This document shows, in pieces, positions 26,942 to 38,088 of a stretch of 64,000 nt of DNA. Every line of letters begins with the position of its first letter. The first letter of the stretch is position 1. Source of the stretch: Allochromatium vinosum DSM 180. Its GTDB lineage: Bacteria; Pseudomonadota; Gammaproteobacteria; Chromatiales; Chromatiaceae. The position numbers and the translations under genes were made by a program. The notes under the pieces were generated by a model that did no database searches, was not told where the DNA came from, and was given only the letters and a program-made list of their open reading frames with translations. The DNA is taken from assembly GCF_000025485.1 (NCBI RefSeq), contig NC_013851.1, positions 3,158,001 through 3,222,000 on the forward strand, in the 5' to 3' direction.

Positions 26942-28624
26942 ATGTCCGCCATTCTCAATGCTCTGATCCATACCGTCACACGCACGCGCTGGTACAACTT
27001 CATGGGGCGCTGCCGCAACCTGGAGCAGACCCAGCGTCGCCTGCTGGAAGAGCGCCTGGAGCGCAACGCCGACACGGTCTTCGGACGCGAACATGGCTTC
27101 GCGCGTCTGAAGTCACCCGCCGACTATGCACGCGCCCTGCCCGTCTCCAGTTGGGAGACGGTCGACCCCTATGTCGACCGTATCATCGCCGGCGAGTCCC
27201 ATGTCCTGACCGCCGGTCCCCTGCCCTCCATGTTCAACAAGACCAGCGGCACCACCGGCAAGCCCAAGCTGATCCCGGTGACACCCGAGAGCAAGCAGGG
27301 CAACGCGCTCAACCAGAAGGTCTGGGCCTTCGCCGCCGTCGGCACCCATCCGCGCTTTCTGATCGGCAAGGTGTTTCCGATCGTCAACAAGGCGGTCGAG
27401 GGCTACACGCCGCACACCAACATCCCCTATGGCGCGGTCTCCGGGCTGATGGTGCGCGATGCCCATCCGCTGGCGCGCGCCAAGTACGCCTATCCCTATG
27501 ACGCCATCGAGATCGAGGACTTCAACGCGCGCCGCTATGCGATGATGCGCTGTGCCGTCCCCGAGTCGGTCAGCTTCATCCCGGCCTCCAATCCCAATGC
27601 CCTGCTCAAGCTGTTCGAGAGCGCCGATGAGCACAAGGCCGACCTCTTGCGCGACATCCACGACGGCACGCTCTCGGCAAACCACGACATCCCGGGACCG
27701 ATCCGCGAGGCGCTGAGCCGCCGCTTCAAGCCCAATCCGGGCCGGGCGCGCGAGCTGGAGCGGCTGGCCGAGCGCGCCGGACGCCTCCAGCCGCGCGACT
27801 ACTGGCCGGATCTCAAGCTCATCGGCTGCTGGAAGGGCGGCACCGTGGGCCAGTTCGCCCAGCATCTGCACGACTGGTGCTCACCGCAACTCAAACTGCG
27901 CGACACCGGCTACATGGCCAGCGAGGCCCACATCACCATCCCGATCAGCGACGAGGGCAACAGCGGTCTGCTGACCATCCACACCAACTATTTCGAGTTC
28001 ATCCCGGAGGAGGAATTCGGACGCCCGGACGCGCGCGTGCTCATGGCCCACGAGCTGGAGATCGGCGTGCCCTATCAGATCCTGCTGACCACGGCCGGCG
28101 GGCTCTATCGTTACTCCATCAACGACGTCATCGAGGTGACGGGGTTCTATCAGGGCGCGCCGCTGGTGAGCTTCCTGCGCAAGGGGCGCGACGTGATGAA
28201 CCTGCAGGGCGAGAAGGTCAGCGCCAATCAGATCCTGATCGCCGTCCAGGGCGCCTGTGCCGAGACCGGCGTGACGCCCATGCATTTCATGGTCGTGGGC
28301 GAGTCGGCGACCTCGCGCTATCACCTGCACATCGAACCGGCCGGCGAGACGCCTGAGCAGAGCGTGATGCACCGTCTGCTCGCGAGCTTCGACGCCCGTC
28401 TGTGCGAGATCAACCATGTCTTCAAGCGCTATCAGGAGCTCGATATGCTCAAACCCACGGCCCTGTCGCTGATGGAGCGCGGCTGGCTCGGCGCCATCGT
28501 CGACCACCAGGTCGCCTCCGGGATGCGCGACATCCAGTTCAAGCCCACGGTCCTGGGTTCGGAACTCCCGCCCGGCGGTCGCCTCCTCTATACCCTCGAC
28601 ATCCGGGAGGGCGCGCCCGCATGA
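26942..28624 (+). CDS. GH3-family acyl-acid amido synthetase
   Basis: Adenylate-forming enzyme of the GH3 family (560 residues), which activates a carboxylic acid with ATP and joins it to an amine or amino acid. ATP motif FNKTSGTTGKPKLIPVT, a GYMASEAHITIPI motif (plant GH3 YGASEG) and GLYRYSINDVIEVTGFYQG are present. Plant GH3 proteins conjugate auxin or jasmonate; bacterial ones are mostly uncharacterised, so the substrate is unknown. GTGAGGA precedes ATG 26942. The stop overlaps the patatin start (ATGA), so the two are co-translated. Confidence 0.93.
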   Translation: MSAILNALIHTVTRTRWYNFMGRCRNLEQTQRRLLEERLERNADTVFGREHGFARLKSPADYARALPVSSWETVDPYVDRIIAGESHVLTAGPLPSMFNKTSGTTGKPKLIPVTPESKQGNALNQKVWAFAAVGTHPRFLIGKVFPIVNKAVEGYTPHTNIPYGAVSGLMVRDAHPLARAKYAYPYDAIEIEDFNARRYAMMRCAVPESVSFIPASNPNALLKLFESADEHKADLLRDIHDGTLSANHDIPGPIREALSRRFKPNPGRARELERLAERAGRLQPRDYWPDLKLIGCWKGGTVGQFAQHLHDWCSPQLKLRDTGYMASEAHITIPISDEGNSGLLTIHTNYFEFIPEEEFGRPDARVLMAHELEIGVPYQILLTTAGGLYRYSINDVIEVTGFYQGAPLVSFLRKGRDVMNLQGEKVSANQILIAVQGACAETGVTPMHFMVVGESATSRYHLHIEPAGETPEQSVMHRLLASFDARLCEINHVFKRYQELDMLKPTALSLMERGWLGAIVDHQVASGMRDIQFKPTVLGSELPPGGRLLYTLDIREGAPA

Positions 28625-29490
28625 CGGTCGAACACGCCCGACGTCCCAAGGTCGCCGTGGTGCTCTCCAGCGGCGGCATCAAGCCGCTGGCGGCGATCCC
28701 GCTGTTCGAGTTCCTCGACGAGGCACAGATTCCGGTCGACCTGCTGGTCGGCTGTAGCGGCGGCAGCATCATGAGCGCCATGCGCGGCTGCGGCTATGAC
28801 TCCGATCACATCCGTGAACTCATCGGTCGTGTGGCCCAGCGCGGCCTGTTCTCCTCGATCAACCTGCGCGCGGTGCTCGGCATGGGGCGTCTGCCCTTCG
28901 GGCGCTTCGACACGCGCACCGGACTGGTGCGACCGGCCAAGCTCAAGCGGGCGCTCTACGAAATGTTCGGCGACCGGCGGGTCGAGGACCTCAACCCCAA
29001 GACCGTGATCCAGACCACGGACATCCAGACCGGAGAGGGCGTGGTCATCGAAGAGGGACGGCTGACCGACGCGGTCTATGCCTCCAGCGCGGTGTTTCCG
29101 ATGCTGCCGCCGCTGGAGATGAACGGACGTCTGCTCGCCGACGGCTACTACACCTCGTCGCTGCCGGTGATGGAGGCCGTCAAGCGCGGCATGGACGTCA
29201 TCATCGCCGTGATCTTCCATGATCCGCTCGATCATCGGGCCAACGACTACATCGCCTGCCTGTCCAATTACTACACCATCCAGGGTGACGCCATCACCCG
29301 CTTCCAGCTGGCGCTCTCGATCAATCTGCACCACCACGAGATCATCATCATCAAGGTGCCCTTCAACCGTCCCATCAACATGTGGGACGTGCATCACATC
29401 CCCTACATCATCGAGACCGGTCAGGCCGTGGTCGAGCAGCGCCGGGCGGAGATCCTGGAAGCGATCTCCGCCTTCTCCGGCGGCGCCTGA
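28621..29490 (+). CDS. Patatin-like phospholipase/acyl hydrolase
   Basis: Serine hydrolase of 289 residues. The oxyanion motif is SSGGIKP, the nucleophile elbow GCSGGS (S46), and the Asp is in LADGYY (D174), giving the patatin Ser-Asp dyad. No signal peptide or membrane segment is seen, so it is cytosolic. Start ATG 28621 overlaps the GH3 stop; open frame further upstream belongs to another frame of that gene. Linkage to GH3 suggests it supplies or releases an acyl chain (inference). Confidence 0.93.
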   Translation: MTVEHARRPKVAVVLSSGGIKPLAAIPLFEFLDEAQIPVDLLVGCSGGSIMSAMRGCGYDSDHIRELIGRVAQRGLFSSINLRAVLGMGRLPFGRFDTRTGLVRPAKLKRALYEMFGDRRVEDLNPKTVIQTTDIQTGEGVVIEEGRLTDAVYASSAVFPMLPPLEMNGRLLADGYYTSSLPVMEAVKRGMDVIIAVIFHDPLDHRANDYIACLSNYYTIQGDAITRFQLALSINLHHHEIIIIKVPFNRPINMWDVHHIPYIIETGQAVVEQRRAEILEAISAFSGGA

Positions 29491-29504
29491 GACCGGAGCG
29501 CGGA

Positions 29505-29531
29505 CCGGCGCGGTTCAGACCACCGCGCCGG
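29505..29531. terminator. Hairpin between convergent patatin and MFS genes
   Basis: CCGGCGCGGT (29505-29514) and ACCGCGCCGG (29522-29531) form a perfect 10-bp stem with a 7-base loop overlapping the MFS stop codon. No T-run; probably a bidirectional stop for both genes. Confidence 0.55.
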
Positions 29532-30747
29532 CCGGTTCGGCCTCGCGTTCCAATGAGGCGATGACCCGGTTGCTGGTGGGCCAGAACAGCGCTGTGATCC
29601 CCAGCACGGCCACGCCACTGACCAGAGCGGCCTGATGCAGCCCCAGCCACTGCGCCAGCCAGCCGCCGAGCAGATTGCCGATCGGGATGGAGCCGAAGGC
29701 CGCCAGCAGATAGAAAGCCATCACGCCCGCGCGATGCTCGTCGTCGATGCCGAGTTGCAGAAGCGTATTGGCCGCCACGCCCTGGGCGATGTAGGCCATA
29801 CCCAGCATCAGGGTCACGCCGCCGACGACCCAGGCATGAGCACTCAGACTCAGCAGGATGAGCGAGAGTCCCAGCAGGACGGCCGCCTGCCGGAACAGCG
29901 GCCACAGGCGCTCCGGCCGACGCTGGAGTCCGACCACCAGCGCGCCGACCAGCGCACCGGCGCCGATACCGCCCATCAGCCAGCCGAGTCCCTGAGCGCC
30001 CGCCCCCATCACCTCGTGCGCCCAGACCGGCAGCAGCACATAGACCGACATGGTCGCGACCGCCACCGACAGATAGGAGAAGATCGGATAGCGCAGGGTC
30101 GGCGTGGCGAGGATGAAGCCCAGATTGCGCAGTGCGCCCCGGCTGGGGCGCGGCCCCATGCTCGATACCGGCTCACTCAGACGGATCAGCACCAGCGCGG
30201 CCAGCATGAACAGATAGCTCAGCGCATTGAGCAGGAAGCAGGGTGCCGGGCCGAGCTGAGCCATCAACCAGCCGGCGATCGGCGGACCGATGGCACGCGC
30301 GCTGTTGAAGAGCATCGAGTTGACCGAGATCGCCGCCGGCAAGGTCGCCTTGTCGTGGACCAGACGCGGCACGATCGCCTGCCGCGCCGGTCCGTCGAAG
30401 GCGGTCAGCAGGCTCTGGATGCAGCCCATGACCACGACGAGCGGCAGGGTCAATAACTCGAAGTGGGTGATCACGCCCAGGATCAGCGCCTGCACCATGA
30501 ACAGCGATTGCAGGACCAGCAGTAGCCGGCGCCGGTCGAAGCGATCGACCAGCGAACCGGCCAGCGGCAGCAACAGCAGCGCCGGCAGGTTCATCAGGGC
30601 CGTCAGATAGCCCAGTTGCAGAGCCGAGTCGGTCAACTGATACAGCAGCCAGTTGAAGGTCGTGCTCTGGATCCAGGAACCGATCAGGGACAACCCCTGC
30701 CCGGTGAAGAACAGGCTGTAGTTGCGTTCGCGAAAGACACTCAACAC
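29515..30747 (-). CDS. MFS exporter, EntS-like
   Basis: Inner-membrane transporter of 410 residues with about 12 hydrophobic helices, typical of the TMS/EntS-like MFS group (FRERNYSLFFTGQGLSLIGSWIQSTTFNWLLYQLTDSALQLG start; VDRFDRRRLLL between helices 2 and 3; FDGPARQAIVPRLV). Relatives export siderophores or small metabolites. Located 37 bases after the RimK::GH3 gene on the same strand, probably co-transcribed, so it may export the product of that enzyme. Confidence 0.92.
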   Translation of the reverse strand: MLSVFRERNYSLFFTGQGLSLIGSWIQSTTFNWLLYQLTDSALQLGYLTALMNLPALLLLPLAGSLVDRFDRRRLLLVLQSLFMVQALILGVITHFELLTLPLVVVMGCIQSLLTAFDGPARQAIVPRLVHDKATLPAAISVNSMLFNSARAIGPPIAGWLMAQLGPAPCFLLNALSYLFMLAALVLIRLSEPVSSMGPRPSRGALRNLGFILATPTLRYPIFSYLSVAVATMSVYVLLPVWAHEVMGAGAQGLGWLMGGIGAGALVGALVVGLQRRPERLWPLFRQAAVLLGLSLILLSLSAHAWVVGGVTLMLGMAYIAQGVAANTLLQLGIDDEHRAGVMAFYLLAAFGSIPIGNLLGGWLAQWLGLHQAALVSGVAVLGITALFWPTSNRVIASLEREAEPAGAVV

Positions 30748-30784
30748 GACGGTCGGCCTCCCGGCTGGACGTGATCCGCCCGGC

Positions 30785-33358
30785 TCATGACAGTTCCAGG
30801 ACGCGCTCGATCATGTCCGGACAGGGCACCGACTCGCAGATCATGGGCAGCTTGATCTGAGCCGTGGTGACGCCGGGGCGCAGACGTTCCTCATAGAGCC
30901 GATCCAGCCAGCCCGTTTTCATGAGCACCAGATGCGGTGGTTGCAGCAGCTCCTGGCCGCGCAGCAGCCGATAGGGTTCGGCCTGGGCGACCAGCGCCTG
31001 TTCCATGTCCGCCAGCCAGCGCGCCTCGGGCGGCGTGCCCTCAGACTCGATGCAGAAGGCATAGCGATGCTGGTCGGCGTCGGCGACCAGACAGAAATGG
31101 CGCCAGCGCACCTGATGCTCGGCCAGCGTCTGACGCAGGATCTCGGCGAGGAAGGCGCCGCTGAGCTTCTCGCCGGCCAGATTGGCCACGTCGCGGGTCT
31201 TGCTGACGAAGGCGATGTTGGGATTCTGATCGGTGAAGCCGGAGACACGCACGATGTCGTGCAGGTTGTAGCGATAGAGTCCCGAATAGCTGGTGACGAT
31301 CAGACCGTATTCCTGGCCGTCCTCGAGTTCGTGCGCCAGGAGCGGCTCACCGCCGTCGAGCGGCTGGAATTCGAGGAAATAGCCGAGGATGGCCAGTGGA
31401 CCGGCGCTGACACCCGGCTTCATGGGGACGTTGAACTTGCCCTCGCTGGCGCCATAGCCGCAATCGACCAGCAGCACGTTCTCGGGCAGCAGCGGGCGCA
31501 GACCCTCCAGATAGCGGCCGATGGTGCCGCCCAGCCAGCAGGAGATCACGCGCAGGTTCGGCCAGTAATCGCGCGGTTCGAGCCGGCCGCGTCGTGCGGC
31601 CATGTCGCGCAGCGCGCGTGCGCGTTCAGGATCAGGACTCAGGTCGCGTTCGAGTGTGGCGCGCAGGTCCGACGCCAGCGGCAGCGCCGCAGAGAGCGTG
31701 CCGTGCGCGATGTCGTCGATGAGCCGGTCGCGGTGCTGGTCGGCCGTCTCCAGCAGCGCGGTCATGCGGCCGGGATTGTTGCCGACCAGCAGACGCACCT
31801 CGGGCTTGGCCAGGGCGAAGCGCAGGATCAGATAGTCGAGCGTCTCGCGATCCGGTGCCTGGAGCACGGCGGGCGGGAAGGCCAGTCGGCGCTGGATCTC
31901 GGGCGAGGTGCCGGCGAGGGTCAGGCCGGAGGCGAAACCGACCGGGATACCGCAGGCCGTCTGGCCGAGCACCGCCGGATTGGACAGCGGGATGAAGAAG
32001 CCGTCCAGGAGTTTGGGGGCCAGCTTGATGAGCAGCGCGGTGCGGATACGGCTGACCAGCGACTTGGCGAACTCGCCTTCGGCGCTCTCGGGGATGTTCT
32101 TGAACGCGCCTGTGGTGCCTGTGGTGCTGATGAAGTGCGTCGGCTGACCGGCGAACAGCAGATCCTTCGCCCCCTGCTCCAGACGCAGGGCATCGGGCGC
32201 GACATCCGGCCACTCGCGGACCGGCACCCGGCGCCGGAACTCCGCGACCGAACGGATGGCCTCGAACCCGTGCGTCTGGCCGAATTCGGTGTGCGCGTTA
32301 CGCTGAAGGATGTCCAGCAGCACCTGCTGCTGGATGCGCTCGACCGAGCCGCAGGCCCCCATGAACAGTTGCACCAGTTCCGGCTCCGACTTGCCGCGCA
32401 GTTCGTCGAGCGAACGCAGCGCCTCGGCCTGACGCCGGAACCGCGCCTTGGCGCGTGCCTGGAGCTGGCGGCCGATGCTCTTGAGTATCTCGGCCGGGAC
32501 ATTGAGGGCGTTGCAGGACTCGATGCCCTGGAAGCCGGGCATTGAGTTGGCCTCGCCGACGACGAAGCCATCGCCCTTGAACAGCAGATCGATGCCGCCG
32601 ATGTTCAGACCGATGATGTCGATCACCTGCTGGGACAGCTCGCGAATCGCCTCGCTCATCGGATAGTCGTTCGCGCTGCCGCCGGCCGAGACGTTGGACT
32701 TGAAGCCCTCGGACGAACGGTTCTGGCGCAGCATGCAGACCTGCGGCCGGCCATCGATCACCAGCACGCGCAGATCGCGCCCCCGGCTGTCGGCGATGAA
32801 CTCCTGCGCCAGCAGGGCCGATTGACAGCGGGCGGCGTCGAGCATTTCGAGCAGGGTCTCGAGTTCCTTCTCGGAATGGATCAGGGACACGCCATGCCCC
32901 TTGGAGCCGTCGAGCACCTTGATGACGACCGGCAGGCCCAGGGTCTCGCGGATGAAGGCGGGCGAGGTCTCGGGGCGCACCAGGATGGTCCTGGGCACCG
33001 GCAGACCGGCGGCGGCCAGCAGTTGCAGCGTCAGCAGCTTGTCGCCGGTGCGCTTCAGGGTCTCGGCCCGGTTCACGCACAGCACGCCCTGGGTCTCGAG
33101 CTGTTGCAGCAGGGCCAGGTTGTAGGCATCGGCCTCCTCGACGAAGGCGGCGACGGCGAACATGGGCGCGGCGACCTCGATGCCCTTGTGCAGGAGACGG
33201 GTCGGCGCCTCGGGATCGAGGACCAGCTCGACATCCTTGGGGTCGACGACTTCAAGCCGTACACCGGCTGCCCCGGCCTCCTGGCAGGCGCGCGTGAGCT
33301 CCGGGATCTCCTGGCCTGTATAGAGCATCCAGCCATGCATCATCTGTGTCTGACTCAT
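30785..33358 (-). CDS. Fusion of RimK-type ATP-grasp ligase and GH3 amido synthetase
   Basis: Single 857-residue protein with two ATP-dependent amide-forming modules. Residues about 1-320 are a RimK/LysX-like ATP-grasp: LPVVIKVLDGSKGHGVSL, FIADSRGRDLRVLVIDG, NVSAGGSA and GGIDLLFKGDGFVVGEANSMPGFQGIE (metal-binding E/N). Residues about 340-857 are a GH3 domain: STTGTTGAFKNIPES, CGYGASEGKFNVPM and GLYRYNLHDIVRVSGFTDQ. The start is MSQTQMMHGWML (33358) with GAGAGG upstream; the open frame upstream lies within the terminator region. The enzyme probably extends or caps an amino-acid amide, but its substrates are unknown. It is followed by an MFS exporter and faces a GH3-patatin pair. Confidence 0.9.
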   Translation of the reverse strand: MSQTQMMHGWMLYTGQEIPELTRACQEAGAAGVRLEVVDPKDVELVLDPEAPTRLLHKGIEVAAPMFAVAAFVEEADAYNLALLQQLETQGVLCVNRAETLKRTGDKLLTLQLLAAAGLPVPRTILVRPETSPAFIRETLGLPVVIKVLDGSKGHGVSLIHSEKELETLLEMLDAARCQSALLAQEFIADSRGRDLRVLVIDGRPQVCMLRQNRSSEGFKSNVSAGGSANDYPMSEAIRELSQQVIDIIGLNIGGIDLLFKGDGFVVGEANSMPGFQGIESCNALNVPAEILKSIGRQLQARAKARFRRQAEALRSLDELRGKSEPELVQLFMGACGSVERIQQQVLLDILQRNAHTEFGQTHGFEAIRSVAEFRRRVPVREWPDVAPDALRLEQGAKDLLFAGQPTHFISTTGTTGAFKNIPESAEGEFAKSLVSRIRTALLIKLAPKLLDGFFIPLSNPAVLGQTACGIPVGFASGLTLAGTSPEIQRRLAFPPAVLQAPDRETLDYLILRFALAKPEVRLLVGNNPGRMTALLETADQHRDRLIDDIAHGTLSAALPLASDLRATLERDLSPDPERARALRDMAARRGRLEPRDYWPNLRVISCWLGGTIGRYLEGLRPLLPENVLLVDCGYGASEGKFNVPMKPGVSAGPLAILGYFLEFQPLDGGEPLLAHELEDGQEYGLIVTSYSGLYRYNLHDIVRVSGFTDQNPNIAFVSKTRDVANLAGEKLSGAFLAEILRQTLAEHQVRWRHFCLVADADQHRYAFCIESEGTPPEARWLADMEQALVAQAEPYRLLRGQELLQPPHLVLMKTGWLDRLYEERLRPGVTTAQIKLPMICESVPCPDMIERVLELS

Positions 33359-33394
33359 TCGAGACCGCCTCTCGTCAAGATTGCTCGGAATCGG

Positions 33395-33459
33395 AAAAGA
33401 GCCGCCAGTGATCGGCGACCAGCCTCGTGTGGCCTGCGGAGGCTGGATACGGGCGGCTC
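33395..33459 (-). terminator. Nested-stem terminator of ygiQ
   Basis: On the minus strand GAGCCGCC (33459-33452) pairs with GGCGGCTC (33406-33399), and inside it CCAGCCTC (33446-33439) pairs with GAGGCTGG (33426-33419). The right arm is followed by TTTT (33398-33395). An intrinsic terminator for ygiQ is the simplest reading; a structured leader of the following gene is also possible. Confidence 0.55.
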
Positions 33460-33504
33460 CGTGGCGCAGAGGATCGCACAACTGATGTCATCAGGGCGAG
33501 AACT

Positions 33505-35616
<2,112 letters not shown>

Positions 35617-35776
35617 CGTTGTCTGGAGCGTCGAACGGAGATCGGAACCACATTGTAGCGCCAAGACGGCGGCTGGACCCGTTGGGCGCAATCATCGAAA
35701 ATGCCCGCTCGAATCGACTGGCTTTTTCATCCGCGCGTCGGCTGCCGTTGCCGTCGTTGCAATCGAGGGTAATGAC

Positions 35777-36535
35777 GTGGATTTGGCAACCCTGTTGGGA
35801 TTGGTTGGCGCCATGGGCGTCATGATCGGCGCGATCGTGTTGGGCGGCGATGTCATGGTCTTCGTCGATATCCCTTCGATCGTCATCGTGTTCGTCGGAA
35901 CCGCCTTCGTGGTGCTGTTCCGAACCACATTCGGTCAGTTTCTGGGCAGCTTCAAGGTGGCGCTCGGGGCCTTCCTGAACAAATCGACCGCGCCCACGGC
36001 ACTGATCGAGGAGGCCGTGGCACTGGCCAACATCGCCCGCCGGGAGGGCTTACTCGCTCTGGAAGGCAAGCAGATTTCGCATCCCTTCCTCCAAACCGGC
36101 ATCAGTCTGTGCATCGACGGCCATCCGCCCGAGGTGGTGCAGAAAGTGCTGAGCAAGGACATCAATCTGGCCATCCAGCGCCAGGAGGCCGGTTACAGCG
36201 TCTTCAAGGCCACGGCCGAGGTCGCACCCGCCATGGGTATGATCGGCACACTCATCGGTCTGGTACAGATGCTGGCCAATATGTCCGACCCCAAGGCCAT
36301 CGGCCCAGCCATGGCTGTGGCGCTCCTGACCACCCTCTATGGGGCGGTGCTTGCCAATGCGGTCGCCACTCCGATCGCTGAGAAGCTCAAACTGCGCAGT
36401 GGCGAGGAAAAGCTCGCCAAGACACTGATTCTCGAATCTATTTCAGGAATTCAGGAAGGCTTGAACCCGCGCGTTTTGGAACAATTGCTCATGACCTATC
36501 TGCCGGAGCACCAGCGCCAGAGCAGTAAGGATTAG
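35777..36535 (+). CDS. pomA: Flagellar motor stator protein PomA (sodium type)
   Basis: MotA/PomA family of 252 residues with four membrane helices. GTG 35777 with GAGGG upstream gives MDLATLLGLVGAMGVMIGAIVLGG, a PomA-like N-terminus. The TM3/TM4 region AMGMIGTLIGLVQMLANM and VALLTTLYGAVLANAVATPIAEKL is typical. It pairs with pomB, 34 bases downstream, to form the stator ion channel. Confidence 0.93.
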   Translation: MDLATLLGLVGAMGVMIGAIVLGGDVMVFVDIPSIVIVFVGTAFVVLFRTTFGQFLGSFKVALGAFLNKSTAPTALIEEAVALANIARREGLLALEGKQISHPFLQTGISLCIDGHPPEVVQKVLSKDINLAIQRQEAGYSVFKATAEVAPAMGMIGTLIGLVQMLANMSDPKAIGPAMAVALLTTLYGAVLANAVATPIAEKLKLRSGEEKLAKTLILESISGIQEGLNPRVLEQLLMTYLPEHQRQSSKD

Positions 36536-36569
36536 TCACACTCAGCTTTGCTCCCATGAGGTCGATGCC

Positions 36570-37409
36570 ATGACCGAAGAATGCGAATGTCCCGACCCGC
36601 CAGCCGGCGCCCCCGAATGGATGGCCACCTTCGCCGACCTCATGTCGCTGATGATGTGCTTCTTCGTGCTGCTGCTGTCGTTCTCCGAGATGGACGTCAT
36701 CAAGTACAAACAGGTCGCCGGCTCGCTCAAAGCCGCCTTCGGCGTCCAGCGCGACATCCCGGCCCAGGAGGATCCGCTGGGCACCAGCATCATCATGCAG
36801 GAGTTCTCACCGGCTCAGCCGCAGCCGACCGTGATCAACGAAGTCAGGCAGCAGACCACGGACGAGTCCAAGCGTTTTCTCGAGATCCTCGACCCGGCGG
36901 TCGAGGATGCCCAGGACAAGGCCGAAGACCTCAAACAGGAACTCAAGAAGGAGATCGCCGAGGGTCTGATCGAGATCAATACCATCGACGATCAGGTCGT
37001 CATCCGCATCCGCGAAAAGGGTTCCTTCCCTTCGGCTTCAGCGCGAATCGATACGCCCTTCAAAGCGGCACTGATGAAGATCGCCGAGGCGCTCAACCAG
37101 GTCGAGGGCCGTATCCTGATCGCCGGACATACTGACGATGTCCCCATCGAAACGCTCGAATTCCCATCGAACTGGGTGCTCTCGGCCGCGCGCGCGGCGG
37201 CCGTGGCCCACACCATGACCCAGGTGGGCGGTATCGCGCCCGAGCGTGTCGAGATCCGTGCCCATGGCGACAACCGCCCGGTGGATACCAATGAGACCAC
37301 GGATGGTCGGGCCAACAATCGGCGGGTGGAGATCATCGTGCTCGGCGAGCGCAGTGAGCAGACTCTGCTCGAAAATAACGCCGACACCCGCGATGGCGGC
37401 AGTCCCTAG
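36570..37409 (+). CDS. pomB: Flagellar motor stator protein PomB/MotB
   Basis: Stator subunit of 279 residues with one TM helix carrying the ion-binding Asp (D23 in FADLMSLMMCFFVLLLSF) and a C-terminal OmpA-like peptidoglycan domain (GHTDDVP...NWVLSAARAAAV...NNRRVEI). A His-free linker of ~100 charged residues lies between. It is followed by a PilZ gene 13 bases later, a plausible c-di-GMP link to motility. Confidence 0.93.
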   Translation: MTEECECPDPPAGAPEWMATFADLMSLMMCFFVLLLSFSEMDVIKYKQVAGSLKAAFGVQRDIPAQEDPLGTSIIMQEFSPAQPQPTVINEVRQQTTDESKRFLEILDPAVEDAQDKAEDLKQELKKEIAEGLIEINTIDDQVVIRIREKGSFPSASARIDTPFKAALMKIAEALNQVEGRILIAGHTDDVPIETLEFPSNWVLSAARAAAVAHTMTQVGGIAPERVEIRAHGDNRPVDTNETTDGRANNRRVEIIVLGERSEQTLLENNADTRDGGSP

Positions 37410-37422
37410 GTGGAGAGAGCGA

Positions 37423-38088
37423 ATGACTAACGACGAACCAGTCCAGCCGGATGCGCTGGAAGAAGAGCATGATCGCGATCGGCGGCGCTATTTTCGCATC
37501 GAGGATCGGGTAGGCCTGCTGCTCGTCCCGGTCGATGCGGCACAAGAGGCCCAGCTGATCGAGAGTCTGGAGGCACCCAGTTCGCGTGCTGGTCTGTTGA
37601 ACGATCTGCAGGCCATCCGCGACCGCCATCTGCCCGAGCGCCGCACACTGGAATACAAGTTCCCGACCGTGGCGGCTTATGTCAAGGTGATCGAGAGCCA
37701 GATCGAGGCTCTGGCCCAGGCGATCGGCGATGGCGAGGGATTTCCGAATTCAGCCGACACCGAGGTCTGCCTCAGTGCTCAGGGGCTGGGGTTGCATTGG
37801 CCCGAGACCATCGACATCGACGGTCGGGTCGAACTGCGCCTGACACTCTTCCCCGATCGTGTTCATATCCACACCCTCGCACGGGTGGTGCGCTGTGATG
37901 ACGAGGGCGATCGCGGATATCGCCTCGCGCTCGACTTCACGCATCTGCGCGAGGCCGATCGCGAGGCCATCATCCGGCATGTCTACCGCTTGCAGCGTCT
38001 CCAGCTCCAGGCACATGCCGAGGAAGCCTTCGAGGCACGCTACCAGCAGTACTCGCTAAAGCTCAAGGACAAGCCCAAGCCCAACTAG
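37423..38088 (+). CDS. PilZ-domain protein
   Basis: Protein of 221 residues starting at ATG 37423 with GGAGAG upstream. The N-terminal [15 protein letters not shown] has the PilZ RxxxR c-di-GMP motif, and CLSAQGLGL stands in place of the second motif (D/N-x-S-x-x-G), whose Asp/Asn position is Cys here. About 90 residues of insert lie between. Operon position after pomAB suggests control of motor function by c-di-GMP. Its stop codon shares a CTAG with the RND gene stop on the other strand. Confidence 0.8.
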   Translation: MTNDEPVQPDALEEEHDRDRRRYFRIEDRVGLLLVPVDAAQEAQLIESLEAPSSRAGLLNDLQAIRDRHLPERRTLEYKFPTVAAYVKVIESQIEALAQAIGDGEGFPNSADTEVCLSAQGLGLHWPETIDIDGRVELRLTLFPDRVHIHTLARVVRCDDEGDRGYRLALDFTHLREADREAIIRHVYRLQRLQLQAHAEEAFEARYQQYSLKLKDKPKPN

